Assembly (NCBI RefSeq): GCF_007860175.1
Contig: NZ_SJPX01000001.1
Location: forward strand, 372,001 to 436,000
Length of the DNA stretch: 64,000 nt
Reading direction: 5' to 3'
From: Rubripirellula reticaptiva
GTDB lineage: Bacteria > Planctomycetota > Planctomycetia > Pirellulales > Pirellulaceae
Shown: piece by piece, positions 23,401-30,700 of the stretch
How the letters are laid out: each line of letters opens with the position of its first letter
Position numbering within the stretch: the stretch's first letter is position 1
Program-made: the position numbers and the translations under genes
The notes under the pieces: model-generated
What the model saw: only the letters and a program-made list of their open reading frames with translations
What the model was told of the DNA's origin: nothing
Databases searched by the model: none

Positions 23401-24572
23401 CGTCGATTGTTGACTCACGAGTCTTCGTCGAAGGTACTTCGTCGACCAGCGGCGTCGGCGTGGTCGACACGCTGACGATCCGCGATGAAGTTGGCAACTT
23501 GCTGCAAAGCAATCAAGCCAACGGACGAACCGAGCTGACAATTTTCGTCGGCGGTGGATTCGATTATGGCGATGCTCCGACACCGTATTCGTCGCTTTCG
23601 GTTGATGGTGGACCACGTCACGGCATCGATACAACGCTGACGCTCGGACAGACGGTTTCGGCCGACTCGGACGCCAAGCTTCCCAACGCCGATGATGACG
23701 ATGGTGTCTCGATCGGTGCGGTCAGAGGTGGATTCACCTCCAACGTTACCGTCTCGATCAACAGCTCCAATGCAGCCCGTAGTCAGTTCTTCTTGGATGC
23801 TTGGTTCGACTGGAACGACAACGGTGTGTTTGAACTATCCGAAGTCCAACGATTCGGATCAGTCGGAACGGGTCGATCGGTCATTGCCAATGGCATCAAC
23901 AACTTGTTAATCAACGTCCCTGCAAGTGCGGTGGTTGGCGAGATTTACGCTCGCTTCCGTCTGAGCGAACAGGACAACCTGGGCTCGACCGGCGATGCAG
24001 CGACGGGTGAGGTCGAAGACTACTCGATCACGGTTTCGAACAATCCGTTCCAGAACCCAGCCGGTCGCTTCGATGTTAACGCTAGCGGTATCGTGACACC
24101 ACTCGATGCACTGCAGATCATCAATGCGATCGACCGCAACGGTAAGCAAAACATCCGTTTGGATTCGTTGCCGTTGCCGACCAATTTGCCGCAGTACCCC
24201 GACGTTAATGGCGACGGATCGGTAACCGCGCTTGATGCGTTGCAGGTCATCAACCAATTAGCACGTCTGCCCGACACGACGGGCGGATCCGGCGAACTGG
24301 TCGGTGAAGGTGAACTGACTGGTTTTGTCCAAGTCGCCAGCGGTGTCATGGCGTCCGGTGCAACACGTCTCGGCGACGATGCGATTGCCCAGGCGGAAGC
24401 CAATGCCGCAGTGTCGACCGTGGAAGCTCCGGTTGCGAAGACCAGTGTGTTTGACAGTGCAGCAGTCGTCGACCTCGATTCGATCGTTGACTCACTCGCC
24501 GAAGACAACGTTGCCGCTCGTGATGAGGCCAGTGAAATGAGTGCACTCGACCAACTGTTCGCTGGGTTCTAG
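8457..24572 (+). CDS. Giant secreted multidomain protein (5371 aa) with degenerate metalloprotease site, GEVED and dockerin
   Basis: An uninterrupted frame of 5371 residues; the ATG at 8457 has GAGG eight bases upstream. A basic leader leads to the N-terminal motif TLEARQLLAG (about residues 50-59), found on many large planctomycete exported proteins. In order I see: beta-sandwich modules; a matrixin-like region in which the zinc motif reads FIVGQLLGYGY (752-762), with every ligand lost; a PPC-like domain (about 800-910); a parallel beta-helix region opening with YVDKAASATAGTIGTVGNPY (about 958) and containing two GDWGGI turns; further PPC-like and Ig-like modules; a repeated module of the type TFELDNN...IADAI; GEVED (about 5035-5192, starting FDYGDAPTPYSS and ending GEVEDYS); and two dockerin repeats (about 5204-5275: DVNASGIVTPLDALQIINAI and DVNGDGSVTALDALQVINQL). 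Probably a cell-surface or matrix adhesin; no catalytic site survives. Confidence 0.93.
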   Translation: MTLRDSLLRNGTRMSASENGSIPTAHTSKKSTDRLRQKRRRKDRRLLTETLEARQLLAGPDLIGIQPNEGALLKDGTELNVSPRELVFRFDDNADIDPSTLSAIRITRAGEDGVFESATATSDLGTSGQVLLEFRAVQSGSLGNGVQVVFTSSSRTGSSLPIITVADQVVTVNVNSNPGQPTRVQDLISSLNSNSAASQLVEAIQVSGPSQGDIGTKVPTGLTLTLVGANSAEAVTDFGTNGNIRVRVVSQLPGVDGRGTIVEIERRDFGGQANPVVVVTGSTIRVQLNSNAAFPSTAADFINAINTNPDASALILAVLQEGNINTTIGAGTTSIPSLTLSGVTDVVVEPGFVGLGDSSREVVFRFAEPLPNDLYQIDILGGGAFALRNVDGELFQDGVDLSRRFQINLGPKVVAVVPEPIRRDPITGALSPDIGKIEVHFNDDDLDKNLAETAGFYQLVFTRDTATNQDDVIVPLTNKPVYNNITNIVTLNYGRPLSRLPDPANAGQFLTGAVRLRVGTSEGLAAAPTVIPLVPGADQAGDTFNSAYNLDSQWTISATTTSATRLSGEIFNTDSYDLTLPGPNLPGTREIRPDDPSRLARTVPLDYLRNGADSVNGISVIQYDFAPSWQGDDPTTPGFDEDKTYFNIISEQQKQRVREVMSLYSEYLGISFVEVEGGLTSQAAISIAVGDLYGTVTDINNSGTVSSQGDIAVDTRDRNGDGIDDLGVMDFQDFDESIDDQFGGEFFRGSMFIVGQLLGYGYADDLPQPVTQSTSFIFTPGTDNEPAFPSVADIVNGQYLYRPDSTDIDLYKFTVASRGTISIESIAERLADPSLLDTTLRLYKLGSEGTYVEIAQNDDYFSNDSAIDIENLSAGSYMIGVSARGNNNYDPSIEGSGYGGLSEGNYELSIKFQPAATSGIRDAGNGTTSQALDGDGDNKAGGVFDFWFVPSDSNNTLYVDKAASATAGTIGTVGNPYREIDQAIAAAQPGDTIRVVGNGGTDGLVQTTLDNFSYQVGFGSNGLPLADGSSLNVPKDVHLVIESGAIIKLSGARLGVGSVSPLIDVSNSSLQVLGTPSIIGTNGLPARDATNQLIPGSVYFTSLNDRTIGMGNATVTSRAAQPGDWGGIDFRGDLDSADESRRNREDEGVFLNHIQYADMRFGGGAVSVGGQLVAISPIDMAETRPTIINSRIANSADAAIAATPDTFTETRFTEPSFQAGGAFTPDFTRVGPDIHGNVVIDNSINGLFIRVVTRTGDVVEKVTTTARFDDTDIPHVLTENLVIQGTPGGPILQSSAPSALLVRSQPAVTGNVPAGTYTYRITNVNAQGLESAASQNTAPVTLTSQGSVRLTQLPTTSAGTSFVSRRLYRATIDPTTGLPGEFRLVSQLNASNTFFTDSAATGSTLLSTATQVLRSRLDASLVIDPGTVLKIDGARIEARFGGNLTAEGTPSLPVVFTSLEDQRYGGGGTFDTNDRGDSGELNPGDWGGIYIGAASAANIDQAVIAGAGGSTRVEGGFASFNAIEVQQGRLRLANTRLEQNADGRGDLNGERVGRGDNGSATVFVRAATPVIVDNLFIDNEASALSFDVNSLSGTEVNDPGRASGLVDKSNVIGNSGPLVQGNVLSNNAINGMQIRGGELATAGVWDDIDIVHVVTESIEIPNQYIFGGLRLQSDTRGSLVVKFQSDAGENAGIVVGGSLATASQEFVDIADRIGGSLQVVGHPDFPVILTTLADDTAGAGFTLSGLPQMDTNNDGITGDDLASQSGDGFARFPFGAEVDRNITIDNDVDVNTVGYFEATPQAGHLTTAAGVTVTDELTGQILSNQDYFFDFATYVIVGTTVTRLSATTITQQPTLIGDDLVESRGTFTGANGEVTWIAQTEFRDGIAVMFSSLELVADDDTALGDVRVVNFLHPDVGVPGRENVYAIGTPGESDFRAVTYQINQRFGFGHGGYFEDDGTNQVNASYVGWGADIFANLETQIQANTQGFTPAGTINLTNLPSIVDARLGQVFGTGDVNTAFAWDVNPTGSSSKITSFVELLPDESSISNGSSVVESGLWNGVVIREAASDRNVAAIPEQEPVRSAFIDSNSIPSQSQFLGEIAPNEQSGDENRRLGFVVEGAISQRNDLDVYSFIGQSGTEVWLDIDQTGSQLDSVVELIDANGRVLASSNDSLLAETNDAALFTASGVNPDAARPLSVVTERLAVQQITISGDIQNATGGNLELSIPSDPSVVELSTTQFLQDPAGSIRGALENAYGVELGAIAATLLRRSGSQDYVIQLRFDSNFFIGRTVPHVTVTGSTITGATVTATNTNVLLDSQLQDAYSTNAKDAGMRIVLPGEAGTRNLYHVRVRSSNTTNPLDFATLNDTSRIHSGLSAGAYQLQIRLQETDEHAGTQMRLADVRYAVNGLQIIGQPLHSPLLGEDYEIDGDNDSLANAQALGYYSNSNGGASGPLQSDQLAKSFAGSLSSATDVDWYRFDINYENLTRGPNDPPLYFSTVFDLDYADGFARADMALYVFNEAGQLIYVGGDSNIADDLPGLPSSNNTNDLSRGSAGQQDPYIGAAEMAEGIYYVAVSNQSSVPLPLDQFFNPGSANPLLRLEPIDSVTRIAEDRIDSFGGGTATDPITPILFDDSSIVPYSLDDVVLYVNTGGDLRVVNPFTGQSYGSVGNFGTQLTEVAFRSNGELFAYSATNNNDFFYHRIDTGTAAVSAPLSTDAAIDLYRATAVIDAATGVITFTAGVVDEALVVQAISIAATNGFNTPTTERGFLVGERQNIDLISTNAGARYSDNILYSFDPDDGRADGTRFIFTNRLTGAGSNPFEIGQINTDRFDDPNFPTGTTVQEFYNVLGFKLPDQTGVNPGLADGDTFTIQNFETPTAQSVTFEFNSGPTLVAGDFDPATELVDGQFINIDGRIFEINTGQRISLAPAVAAGSTIRVEGQNGEAATFQFITTGRTTGNNIGIQLRDAAGQFKTADVLAIELATQINLAVGRVGATAVGTEVVFGGIVQPTFSTTGSGLSILGNTGLNNSAATAVNVLATATPNVLISRLAEVIRLAGIEVSASNDRLSLPGSTSVTVSPVALGQTLPPLQVLGETGVTTGNFEIPFRQGESAEVIAARIRSVINSASAILTNVEAVEPSGPSETVQITGGQFLGPNGDPASTANNVTASGSLVRSGVRLGGTVTGVEVVSGDNMYAVTNLGELYVITNSELRAIGNRGIGQLVDTATDLIGINFTALRSGPISYNDGELRETLFGITGNGDIYAFNTAGELQPVFANGQSMISTGISGALGLDFSTLGYNLWHTTTTRSADAGHGIDALDNGTRGATGGGSSLAFNLQGNFNGNYPNAVELPNATARQDGTPVDDTYNLPGGAKGVIQSKSFSLDGYSPDDEPTLYFNYFLNTDGVDSATGDRDALRVYVVSADGSQHLVASNNTARLIGDENDEFDDPAQTGQYNDTIDVETQQLFDNTGTWRQARVPLSSFAGQKEISLRIEFSTGGQSGTGTLALRTKSGEDLFHNQSFVISGETFSIDLSTAVGVPSGVQLATLYNDPAARSTLTIEGQVYVLNDGSRVINAGEISVPLFANSLPGSTLTGLSAAQIAEVLGQTVQLSPPPPAAPISGLRFTDPDDFVPATTAADNDTIVNAFALPYVGGSATFVGTGQLGYDANVGAYTNLASLPDAVPLNLADVDLVQLDVAAGTTIDVSIGNAGDFNMQTRVRFFESDGTPLLTGVVPNTGTFVSDIDRTVFIGISGLTNQDYDPATGDNQVNGSSPGTYEATIAVSVPNNVRIQSSGNLVEFGGLDNVVAEPASLFTVSGDTQVLGIPVVLSRFMSASEVAAVVQQVVADRFAGGAINSLPTNGSSILLPLLSIDDPGPFAEDSGRSGDAYGAGPVGGSRDNAFEGVYLDDFIIGFAERGEIATNSNVVDTAFVTDASPQFPLPNDPVSNLVTGSYQVEIRSGSEYVVSSTSSQFRTFDTNERLTNSRMITALPADQIRDGSSFSLNDGRSTIEFEFNLIEASNGVTPGRVQIPYTMLAVEPGSEQINSITGVPIAGSGTLRPQTAAEIAKLIVDAINRSDVQSLIDVTALVATGTNNSLTTVTNSAVINLFGDVIINDAGGALGAVDLGVLRGDNNRDRNGQGIILIENSRFLYNEEHGIAISHGLTANVAGQDTPSIVRYPRNLVELNTENLAPGVIIQSNVIAFNGTSGLQIDGVGLGVNDTAGDPVAFDRIVNNTIIGGSIVAGRQSPPQTFSGTLFPQGAISFADSVVSYLPNAGGSQPTSVFQDSAQALGSPDGNGRGPEPIDGTTTVSLGLGGSLTLQFDDNLLTGSGDSQPDLIVYETGAIESVKVEISRDGIKFENVGTLGGLTNLVDIDAYGFGTQDRFAFVRLTDLRQGGNSGASLGADIDAVGAISSVPVESYTAGGTGIELVGNAAPVLLNNVIANTEDGVIVDPINTMPILGGNTFYRNTNNVPTGVSVGQFAQELSDAEVIFVGAADLVFAPAAGAGIIDSSIDSLEDRPSLTTVKNPLGLPPSPILAPRLDVNGQLRIDDPNVETPSGLGERVFKDRGASDRGDLVGPRVVLLSPLAPNLGLSAGAVSVPAGSVPRYFEIQLIDGIAPADVTPGTGIDDRSVSNQSVLLLKDNVALIEGIDYRFGYNPSTNVIRLTPIAGVWEPDSTYVIRMIDSSDAIVAASAGASYIDGGVLSIRDLNGTTTNFEYETGITLTVPDGTIEANRGDGIQIAVFDGVNTITFELDNDQLFDSLNFQVPIPLAGNDALIAQAIANAVNASSLNLTANVSGTKVQFLGTNPLTTVVEESASIPITGQIGTAVGFGLQIPADGAAVADTIEDGQTFIVRRGSATAVTFELDNNGALDTPGAIAVSYPVGASLDQIADAIVRSVGGAGLGLSPSNAGSGRVFLGGDANYSLDLIGSTFTQLGLPGQVATLPIIIPIDQSASELSIVIADAINAAGLFGVTTSIVDSRVFVEGTSSTSGVGVVDTLTIRDEVGNLLQSNQANGRTELTIFVGGGFDYGDAPTPYSSLSVDGGPRHGIDTTLTLGQTVSADSDAKLPNADDDDGVSIGAVRGGFTSNVTVSINSSNAARSQFFLDAWFDWNDNGVFELSEVQRFGSVGTGRSVIANGINNLLINVPASAVVGEIYARFRLSEQDNLGSTGDAATGEVEDYSITVSNNPFQNPAGRFDVNASGIVTPLDALQIINAIDRNGKQNIRLDSLPLPTNLPQYPDVNGDGSVTALDALQVINQLARLPDTTGGSGELVGEGELTGFVQVASGVMASGATRLGDDAIAQAEANAAVSTVEAPVAKTSVFDSAAVVDLDSIVDSLAEDNVAARDEASEMSALDQLFAGF

Positions 24573-24643
24573 GACGAAGCGAGAAGGCCAGGACATGTTC
24601 TGGTCAATCCAACGCGAGCCAAACCAGAACTTGGCTCACAAAG

Positions 24644-24674
24644 AACGTGAACGCATGTGCGCTCACGTTTTTTT
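24644..24674 (+). terminator. Intrinsic terminator after the giant gene
   Basis: Stem AACGTGA (24644-24650) pairs with TCACGTT (24663-24669). After one mismatch it continues as CGC/GCG around the four-base loop ATGT. The stem runs into seven T residues at 24668-24674. It lies 72 bases after the stop of the 5371-residue protein, as expected for a Rho-independent terminator. Confidence 0.85.
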
Positions 24675-24858
24675 GTAGCCCGACGATGATAGAAGATCGA
24701 GCGAGACGCCCAATCCGAAATAATCTGAAAACTGCGCAGTTAACGGGGACAGTTCCGATTGGCTTGCGTCTAACGCATGATGCAAACCTTTTGATCCGAT
24801 AACGCATCTGGCGATCGCCCGCCACTCATCCTTCGAATTCCTCGGACAGAAACACGCA

Positions 24859-27492
24859 ATGCCGAGACGGTTGCCTTTTCACCGACGCAAACGTGAGCGA
24901 AAGCTTCAAGTTCAGCGACTCGAGTCTCGTCAATTGATGGCGGCGGACTCATTCGGTGTGACACCGAAGGACACCGGCGAGTTCTTGCTTGGAACGGTGA
25001 CCGTTACGCCGGTATTTCTGGAAAGTAACGGACAGATCGATACCGAGTCGCAAGACTGGACGCCCGAGGAAATCGACGCGATGATCGCAAAGGTCGGTGT
25101 CGGGGTGAATTGGTGGTCCGACACGCTGGATACGCTCGATACGGTTCATACATTGGACTTTGTGATCGACGAAACGTATGCCCGGACACCGTTCGAAACG
25201 CCTTACGAACCGATCGACCTAAACACCAGTGCGATCAACGACTACATCGGCGACTTTGTCACCCGGTTAGGTTACGGCGACGCTCGATCAATCGAAGAAG
25301 CCGTCCAGCGGTTCAACCACGATCAAAGAATCAAAAACGGCACCGACTGGGCGTTCACGATTTTTGTGGCTGATTCATCGGACGACCCGGATGGGCTGTT
25401 TGCTTCGGGCGGCAGTTTTTCGGCCGCGTTCGCGTACGCCGGTGGTCTGTTCATGGTCACACCGTCGACACGCCCAGCATCAACGATCACGCACGAGATG
25501 GGACACATTTTCTGGGCTCGCGATGAATACTTTGGCGGTGGATCGTGGACCGACCAACGAGGTTATTACAACACTCAAAACCTAAACGCGGCGGATAATC
25601 CGACACCGGGTTTCAGCCAAGATATCAGCATCATGCGGGGTGGCGTTCCCCTGACCGCAGCCTACGAAGCTCACACGAGCCCCGCCTCGACGCTGGCCAT
25701 GGTTGGCTGGCAAGACAGCGACGGCGATGGAATTTTCGACATCTTTGATGTACCGCTTCAGCTCGACGGTGTCGGCTATTTCGACAGTGAATCGTCGACC
25801 TATCACTTCACCGGCGAAGCGTCCGTCACGCCGCTTCGCAACCAGAATTCGTCCGGCACCCAGAGCGACATTTCGCTAGCCAAAATCAGTGAACTGCAAT
25901 ACCAACTCGACGACGGGCCCTGGGTCGCCGCCGCTAGCCCCAACGCTCAATCAGCTTCGTTCGATGTTTCTTTCGTGATTGAAAGTCAGTTCACGAGCAT
26001 CCAGTTCCGAGCCGTCGATACGGCAACGGGCGTCACAAGCGAGACCATCACCGGCAATGCCGCGGTCGCGGCCGTTTCGGCGGCGAGCATATCGGGAGTC
26101 GCGTTTTACGACGAAAACGGAGACGGATCCAAAAGCGATTCAGAAATTTCGCTGTCGCTGACCTCCGTGACCGTGTCCCGAGCCGACGGTTCGCCGTTGT
26201 TCACCGGGTCGGCTGTGGCCGCTGATTTTGCCGAAGGAGAAATCGATGATGCAGAAACGATCGGCATCAAGTTAGCCGCCGATGGACTGGTTTCCGACAC
26301 ACAGGTAGCATCGCATACGCTTGTGGATACGGACCGAATCGTGTTCGAGTCGTTCGACTTGCAACGATCCGAATGGACGTCGCGATGGTCATCCAAAGTC
26401 GCGTTAACAGCGACCTTTGACGAACCTGTCGGCGAGGTTCATGTGTCGGTCGTCGGTCTCGACGATGTCAATTACGGACGAGTCGAAGCTTACAACGCGG
26501 CTGGCGACTTGGTTGCTCGTCAAACCACGTCGGCCATCGGTGTCAACGAATCCACCATCGTGACGCTGCGTCATGCAACCGGCGCGATCGCCAGCATCCG
26601 AATCTTTGGTCATGCGGGCAGTTCAGTCGCGGTGGATTCGATTGACTTTGGCGTTCACGGCAATATTGTCACCGACCAATCCGGCGCGTTTCGCTTGGCC
26701 GATTTACCGAACGGTGGATACATCGTTGAATTGTTGTCTTTCTCTCCGATTCACGCGTTTACCGATCCGATTGAGATTTCCGTTGTCGGTGGTAAGAGCG
26801 ATTTCATTAGTGCCGCCGCCGTTCGCACCGACAGTCCCCGGCACAACACTGCGTTAGCCGAAGATGCCAACCAGGATGGCGAGGTTACCGCTCGGGACGC
26901 GTTGGTGATCATCAACGACCTGACCCGCAGCGGTCCACGAACACTATCAGCTGGCGACCTAGAGGGATTTGACGTCGACGTCAACAACGACGGCACGGTT
27001 TCCGCCCTGGACGCGTTGCTGGTGATCAATGCGATCAGCCGTAACCGTAATTCTGGGGACGGCGAGCAGTTTGTCAGTCAGACAGAGATGACCAGTCAGA
27101 CATCGATGACCGCGGAAACGGTGATTGTCGGCTCCGAGCGTGAATCCGTCGACACTACGCGGTCTAGCTGGCTTTTAACGGTCCAGCAATCGGAAAATCT
27201 TGCCAAAGCTACGTCCATGTTCAACTTTGACGGTGGTGTCGCCGTTGTTGAAAGAGTGGTGCGGTTTCCGACCGATACCACAGAAAGCACTTCTCGGCCG
27301 TTGGATCTGATGAAGCTTTCATCATCATCTAACGACCAGAAAAATTCCGTGACTACCATGGCAAACACTGTTTCAGACGTTTCTACGGGTCTGGATTGGG
27401 GCTCTGGTGATACCGTGGCGGAATTAACGACAGAATTGTTTATCGGGATTGACGCGAATTTGCCGGAACCTTTCCGCATTTTGTTGGTCTAA
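24859..27492 (+). CDS. Secreted dockerin-bearing zinc metalloprotease, M64-like
   Basis: Protein of 877 residues. A basic leader ends in the export motif RLESRQLMAAD. The protease domain carries HEMGHIFWARDEY (H212, E213, H216, with D222/E223 as the probable third-ligand region), which resembles the HExGH...DEY pattern of metzincin-like M64 peptidases. A downstream SIM (in DISIMRGG) could be the Met-turn. An SdrD/Cna-B-like module follows, starting SISGVAFYDENGDGSKSDSE; its second half (DQSGAFRLADLPNGGY) is split off by a carbohydrate-binding-like insertion of about 150 residues. Two dockerin repeats follow (DANQDGEVTARDALVIINDL and DVNNDGTVSALDALLVINAI), then a Ser/Thr-rich tail. The active site looks intact, unlike that of its upstream neighbour. 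Substrate unknown. Confidence 0.88.
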   Translation: MPRRLPFHRRKRERKLQVQRLESRQLMAADSFGVTPKDTGEFLLGTVTVTPVFLESNGQIDTESQDWTPEEIDAMIAKVGVGVNWWSDTLDTLDTVHTLDFVIDETYARTPFETPYEPIDLNTSAINDYIGDFVTRLGYGDARSIEEAVQRFNHDQRIKNGTDWAFTIFVADSSDDPDGLFASGGSFSAAFAYAGGLFMVTPSTRPASTITHEMGHIFWARDEYFGGGSWTDQRGYYNTQNLNAADNPTPGFSQDISIMRGGVPLTAAYEAHTSPASTLAMVGWQDSDGDGIFDIFDVPLQLDGVGYFDSESSTYHFTGEASVTPLRNQNSSGTQSDISLAKISELQYQLDDGPWVAAASPNAQSASFDVSFVIESQFTSIQFRAVDTATGVTSETITGNAAVAAVSAASISGVAFYDENGDGSKSDSEISLSLTSVTVSRADGSPLFTGSAVAADFAEGEIDDAETIGIKLAADGLVSDTQVASHTLVDTDRIVFESFDLQRSEWTSRWSSKVALTATFDEPVGEVHVSVVGLDDVNYGRVEAYNAAGDLVARQTTSAIGVNESTIVTLRHATGAIASIRIFGHAGSSVAVDSIDFGVHGNIVTDQSGAFRLADLPNGGYIVELLSFSPIHAFTDPIEISVVGGKSDFISAAAVRTDSPRHNTALAEDANQDGEVTARDALVIINDLTRSGPRTLSAGDLEGFDVDVNNDGTVSALDALLVINAISRNRNSGDGEQFVSQTEMTSQTSMTAETVIVGSERESVDTTRSSWLLTVQQSENLAKATSMFNFDGGVAVVERVVRFPTDTTESTSRPLDLMKLSSSSNDQKNSVTTMANTVSDVSTGLDWGSGDTVAELTTELFIGIDANLPEPFRILLV

Positions 27493-27706
27493 GGCCTCAC
27501 CAAGGATCTACGTTGACGAAGAATCCAAACTGTTTATTGATAAACGGGGAGGCTCAGGTAAGATGGGTCCACTAATCGCTTTTTTCGGACACATTCCGTC
27601 CCTCGCTGAATTACCCTGGGCCCTTTAAACGGCACAGCCACCACGGTCCGACACCGAGTCGGTCTCGAATTCCCCACGATTCCACTGCATCTTCCCGAGA
27701 AAACAG

Positions 27707-30700
27707 ATGAAAAGTCTGCGTCATTTGCTTAGCCGCTCCGGATTGCTTTCCAACACAAAGCGGCCCCGACGCTCCGAGAAGCCTCGCCGAATGGACGCTA
27801 CCCAGCGCCGTTTGAGCAATGAACTTCTGGAAAAACGCGAATTGCTCGCGGGCGACATCCTGGCTTCCCAGCACAACTACTGGAACGGCTACGACGTCAA
27901 CGACGATCAACAGATCACGTCGCGTGACGCTTTGGCGATCATTAACCAGCTTGGACGTCAAAACAGCGGTGAGGCCGAGGCGATCGACGCGAGCGCCCCG
28001 CGAATGTTTTACGACGTCAATGCTGACAACCAAGTCACTGCCGCCGACGCACTTTCGGTCATCAATGCTCTTGGCCGCGGCGAAGAAGTTGGGGAGTTGA
28101 TCGAGATCATGCTGAACGCTCGTACGACGAGCGACGCCGCGATTACACCAGACGCATCCGGCGCGATTTCGGTCGACGTGGGCGAATACTTCGACCTAGA
28201 AGTCAGCTATGACGATCTGCGAACATTCAGCAGCCGGTTGGGCGCTTTCCAATTGTTCACCGACATCGAAACTTTCGATGCTGATGGCAATGTCGTCACC
28301 GGCGCGATCTCGCCTGTTTTGACCGAGACTCAGCGACTGATCATCAGCGAAGATATCCTGTCGGTCGGTTCGGACAGCGTCACGTTTACGATTCCGACTC
28401 TGCCACCGGGCGCCGAGGCAGGCGCGGTGACGAGCTACGTTTCGTCAATCAATGATTTTGGCAACAACTCACGTGGTGAGATTTCGAACGCATTACTAGC
28501 GTTCGGCTACACCGCTGACGAATTCACAGTCACGCCACTTAGCTTTGACAACAATGACTTGGGTTTCCAAGTTCACTTTGTGGGCGACCAATACGGCAAC
28601 GTGAACTTGCCAAACATTGCGGTCGATGTCAATGAAACTAACGCGGCTGACACGATTGCCACGCAAACCCAAGAGTTCGCTCCGTTCCTGGCTGATGGCG
28701 TCACACCGAACAGCGCCGCGGTTCAATTCAACATCAATGCGTTCAGCCGCACATTCAACGACAACGAAGAGTACTATTCGTCTTTGAATCGCGGCCAGTT
28801 TGATCCTGCAATCGGCTTCACGGACATCGGGGGTCTGGCTAGCCAAGTGCCATTGCAAGGTGGTGGTATTCCCGACGTGACGGACGACGGCAACTTCATT
28901 GAACCGTTCGACGCTTACAGCGTCCGTGTCTTCATCAACCGTCCCATCCAAGGCCTACGTTTGCAACTGACGCCGGGCGAAGATCGTGAAGCAACGCTAC
29001 TGTTCGGTCGCGACGACTTTGTTCCGCAAGACTTGGTTCTGATCCAAAACACCGACACCAATAACAACGGCACCGCCCAGCTGATCATCAATGCGGGCAC
29101 TGTCACCGTCGCACCCGGTGTACTGTCGGTTTCGCCAGCTACCGTTTCGGTCAATGAAGACGCGGGCAACGCGACCTTCACGGTTACACGTGCGAGCGGC
29201 AGCGATGGCGCAGTCACCGTCGCTTATGCAACCGCCGACGGCACAGCGACGGCCGGTTCGGACTACACCGCTACGAGCGGCGTCCTGAGCTTTGCTGATG
29301 GTGAAACGTCCAAGACAGTCACCGTTCCAATTCTGGATGACGCCGATCCTGAAGCAGCCGAAACATTCACGCTGACGATCAGCGCTCCCACGGGCGGAGC
29401 AACTCTTGGTACGGCTGTGACATCGACTGCGACGATTGCCGCCAACGATGCCGTCACACCAGTTCCCGGTGTTCTGTCGATTTCACCTGCGACCGTTTCG
29501 GTCGGCGAAGCCGCTGGTACGGCAACCTTTACCGTCACACGAGCCACCGGCAGTGATGGTGCTGTCACCGTTGACTACGCAACTGCCAACGGAACGGCAA
29601 CTGCCGGATCCGACTACACCGCCAACACCGGCACGCTGACCTTCGCCGACGGCGAAACATCCAAGACCATCACCGTTGCGATCACTGACGACGCAGCCGA
29701 TGAATCCGACGAAACCTTTACAGTCACGCTTAGCAACGCCACCGGTGGTGCAACGCTTGGAACCACCACGGTTTCAACCGCAACAATCGTTGACAACGAC
29801 ACCGTGACTCCGATCCCAGGCGTGCTGTCGATTTCGCCAGCAACGGTATCGGTCGGCGAAGCAGCTGGTAACGCGACCTTCACGGTCACGCGTACCGGTG
29901 GCAGTGACGGAGCCGTCACGGTTGGATACACAACCGCCAACGGCACGGCCACAGCCGGTTCGGACTACACCGCCAACAATGGCACGGTCAGCTTTGCCGA
30001 TGGTGAAACATCCAAGACCATCAGTGTTGCAATTCTGAACGACACGGTTGAGGAATCAAACGAGACCTTCACGGTCACGCTTAGCAACACGACCGGTGGT
30101 GCAACCCTCGGAACCACCACGGTTTCCACCGCAACGATCGTTGACAACGACACCGTGACTCCGATTCCTGGCGTCCTGTCGATCTCGCCAGCTACGGTTT
30201 CAGTCGGTGAAGCTGCCGGAACGGCAACCTTCACCGTCACGCGAGCCACCGGCAGCGATGGTGTGGTCACCGTTGCCTACGCAACCGCAAACGGAACGGC
30301 AACTGCCGGATCCGACTACGCCGCAAACAGCGGAACGTTGACTTTCGCAGCCGGTGAAACATCCAAAACCATCACCGTTGCCATCATCAACGACACAGCG
30401 GATGAATCGAACGAGACCTTTACCGTCACGTTGTCCAGCCCAACCGGCGGTGCAACACTCGGAACGACCACGGTTTCGACCGCGACGATTACCGACGATG
30501 ACGTCGTCACACCAATCCCAGGCGTACTGTCGATCTCGCCAGCAACAGTTTCAGTCGGCGAAGCAGCCGGAACGGCAACCTTCACGGTCACCCGTGCCAC
30601 CGGCAGCGATGGCACGGTCACCGTTGCCTACGCAACCGCAAACGGAACAGCGACTGCTGGATCCGATTACACCGCCAACAGTGGCACGCTGACCTTCGCT

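Noticed and set aside
29263-30621. Repeated antisense open frames of 101 residues at 351-base spacing
   Set aside because: They are reverse-strand shadows of the Calx-beta repeats; their regular spacing only reflects the repeat period.
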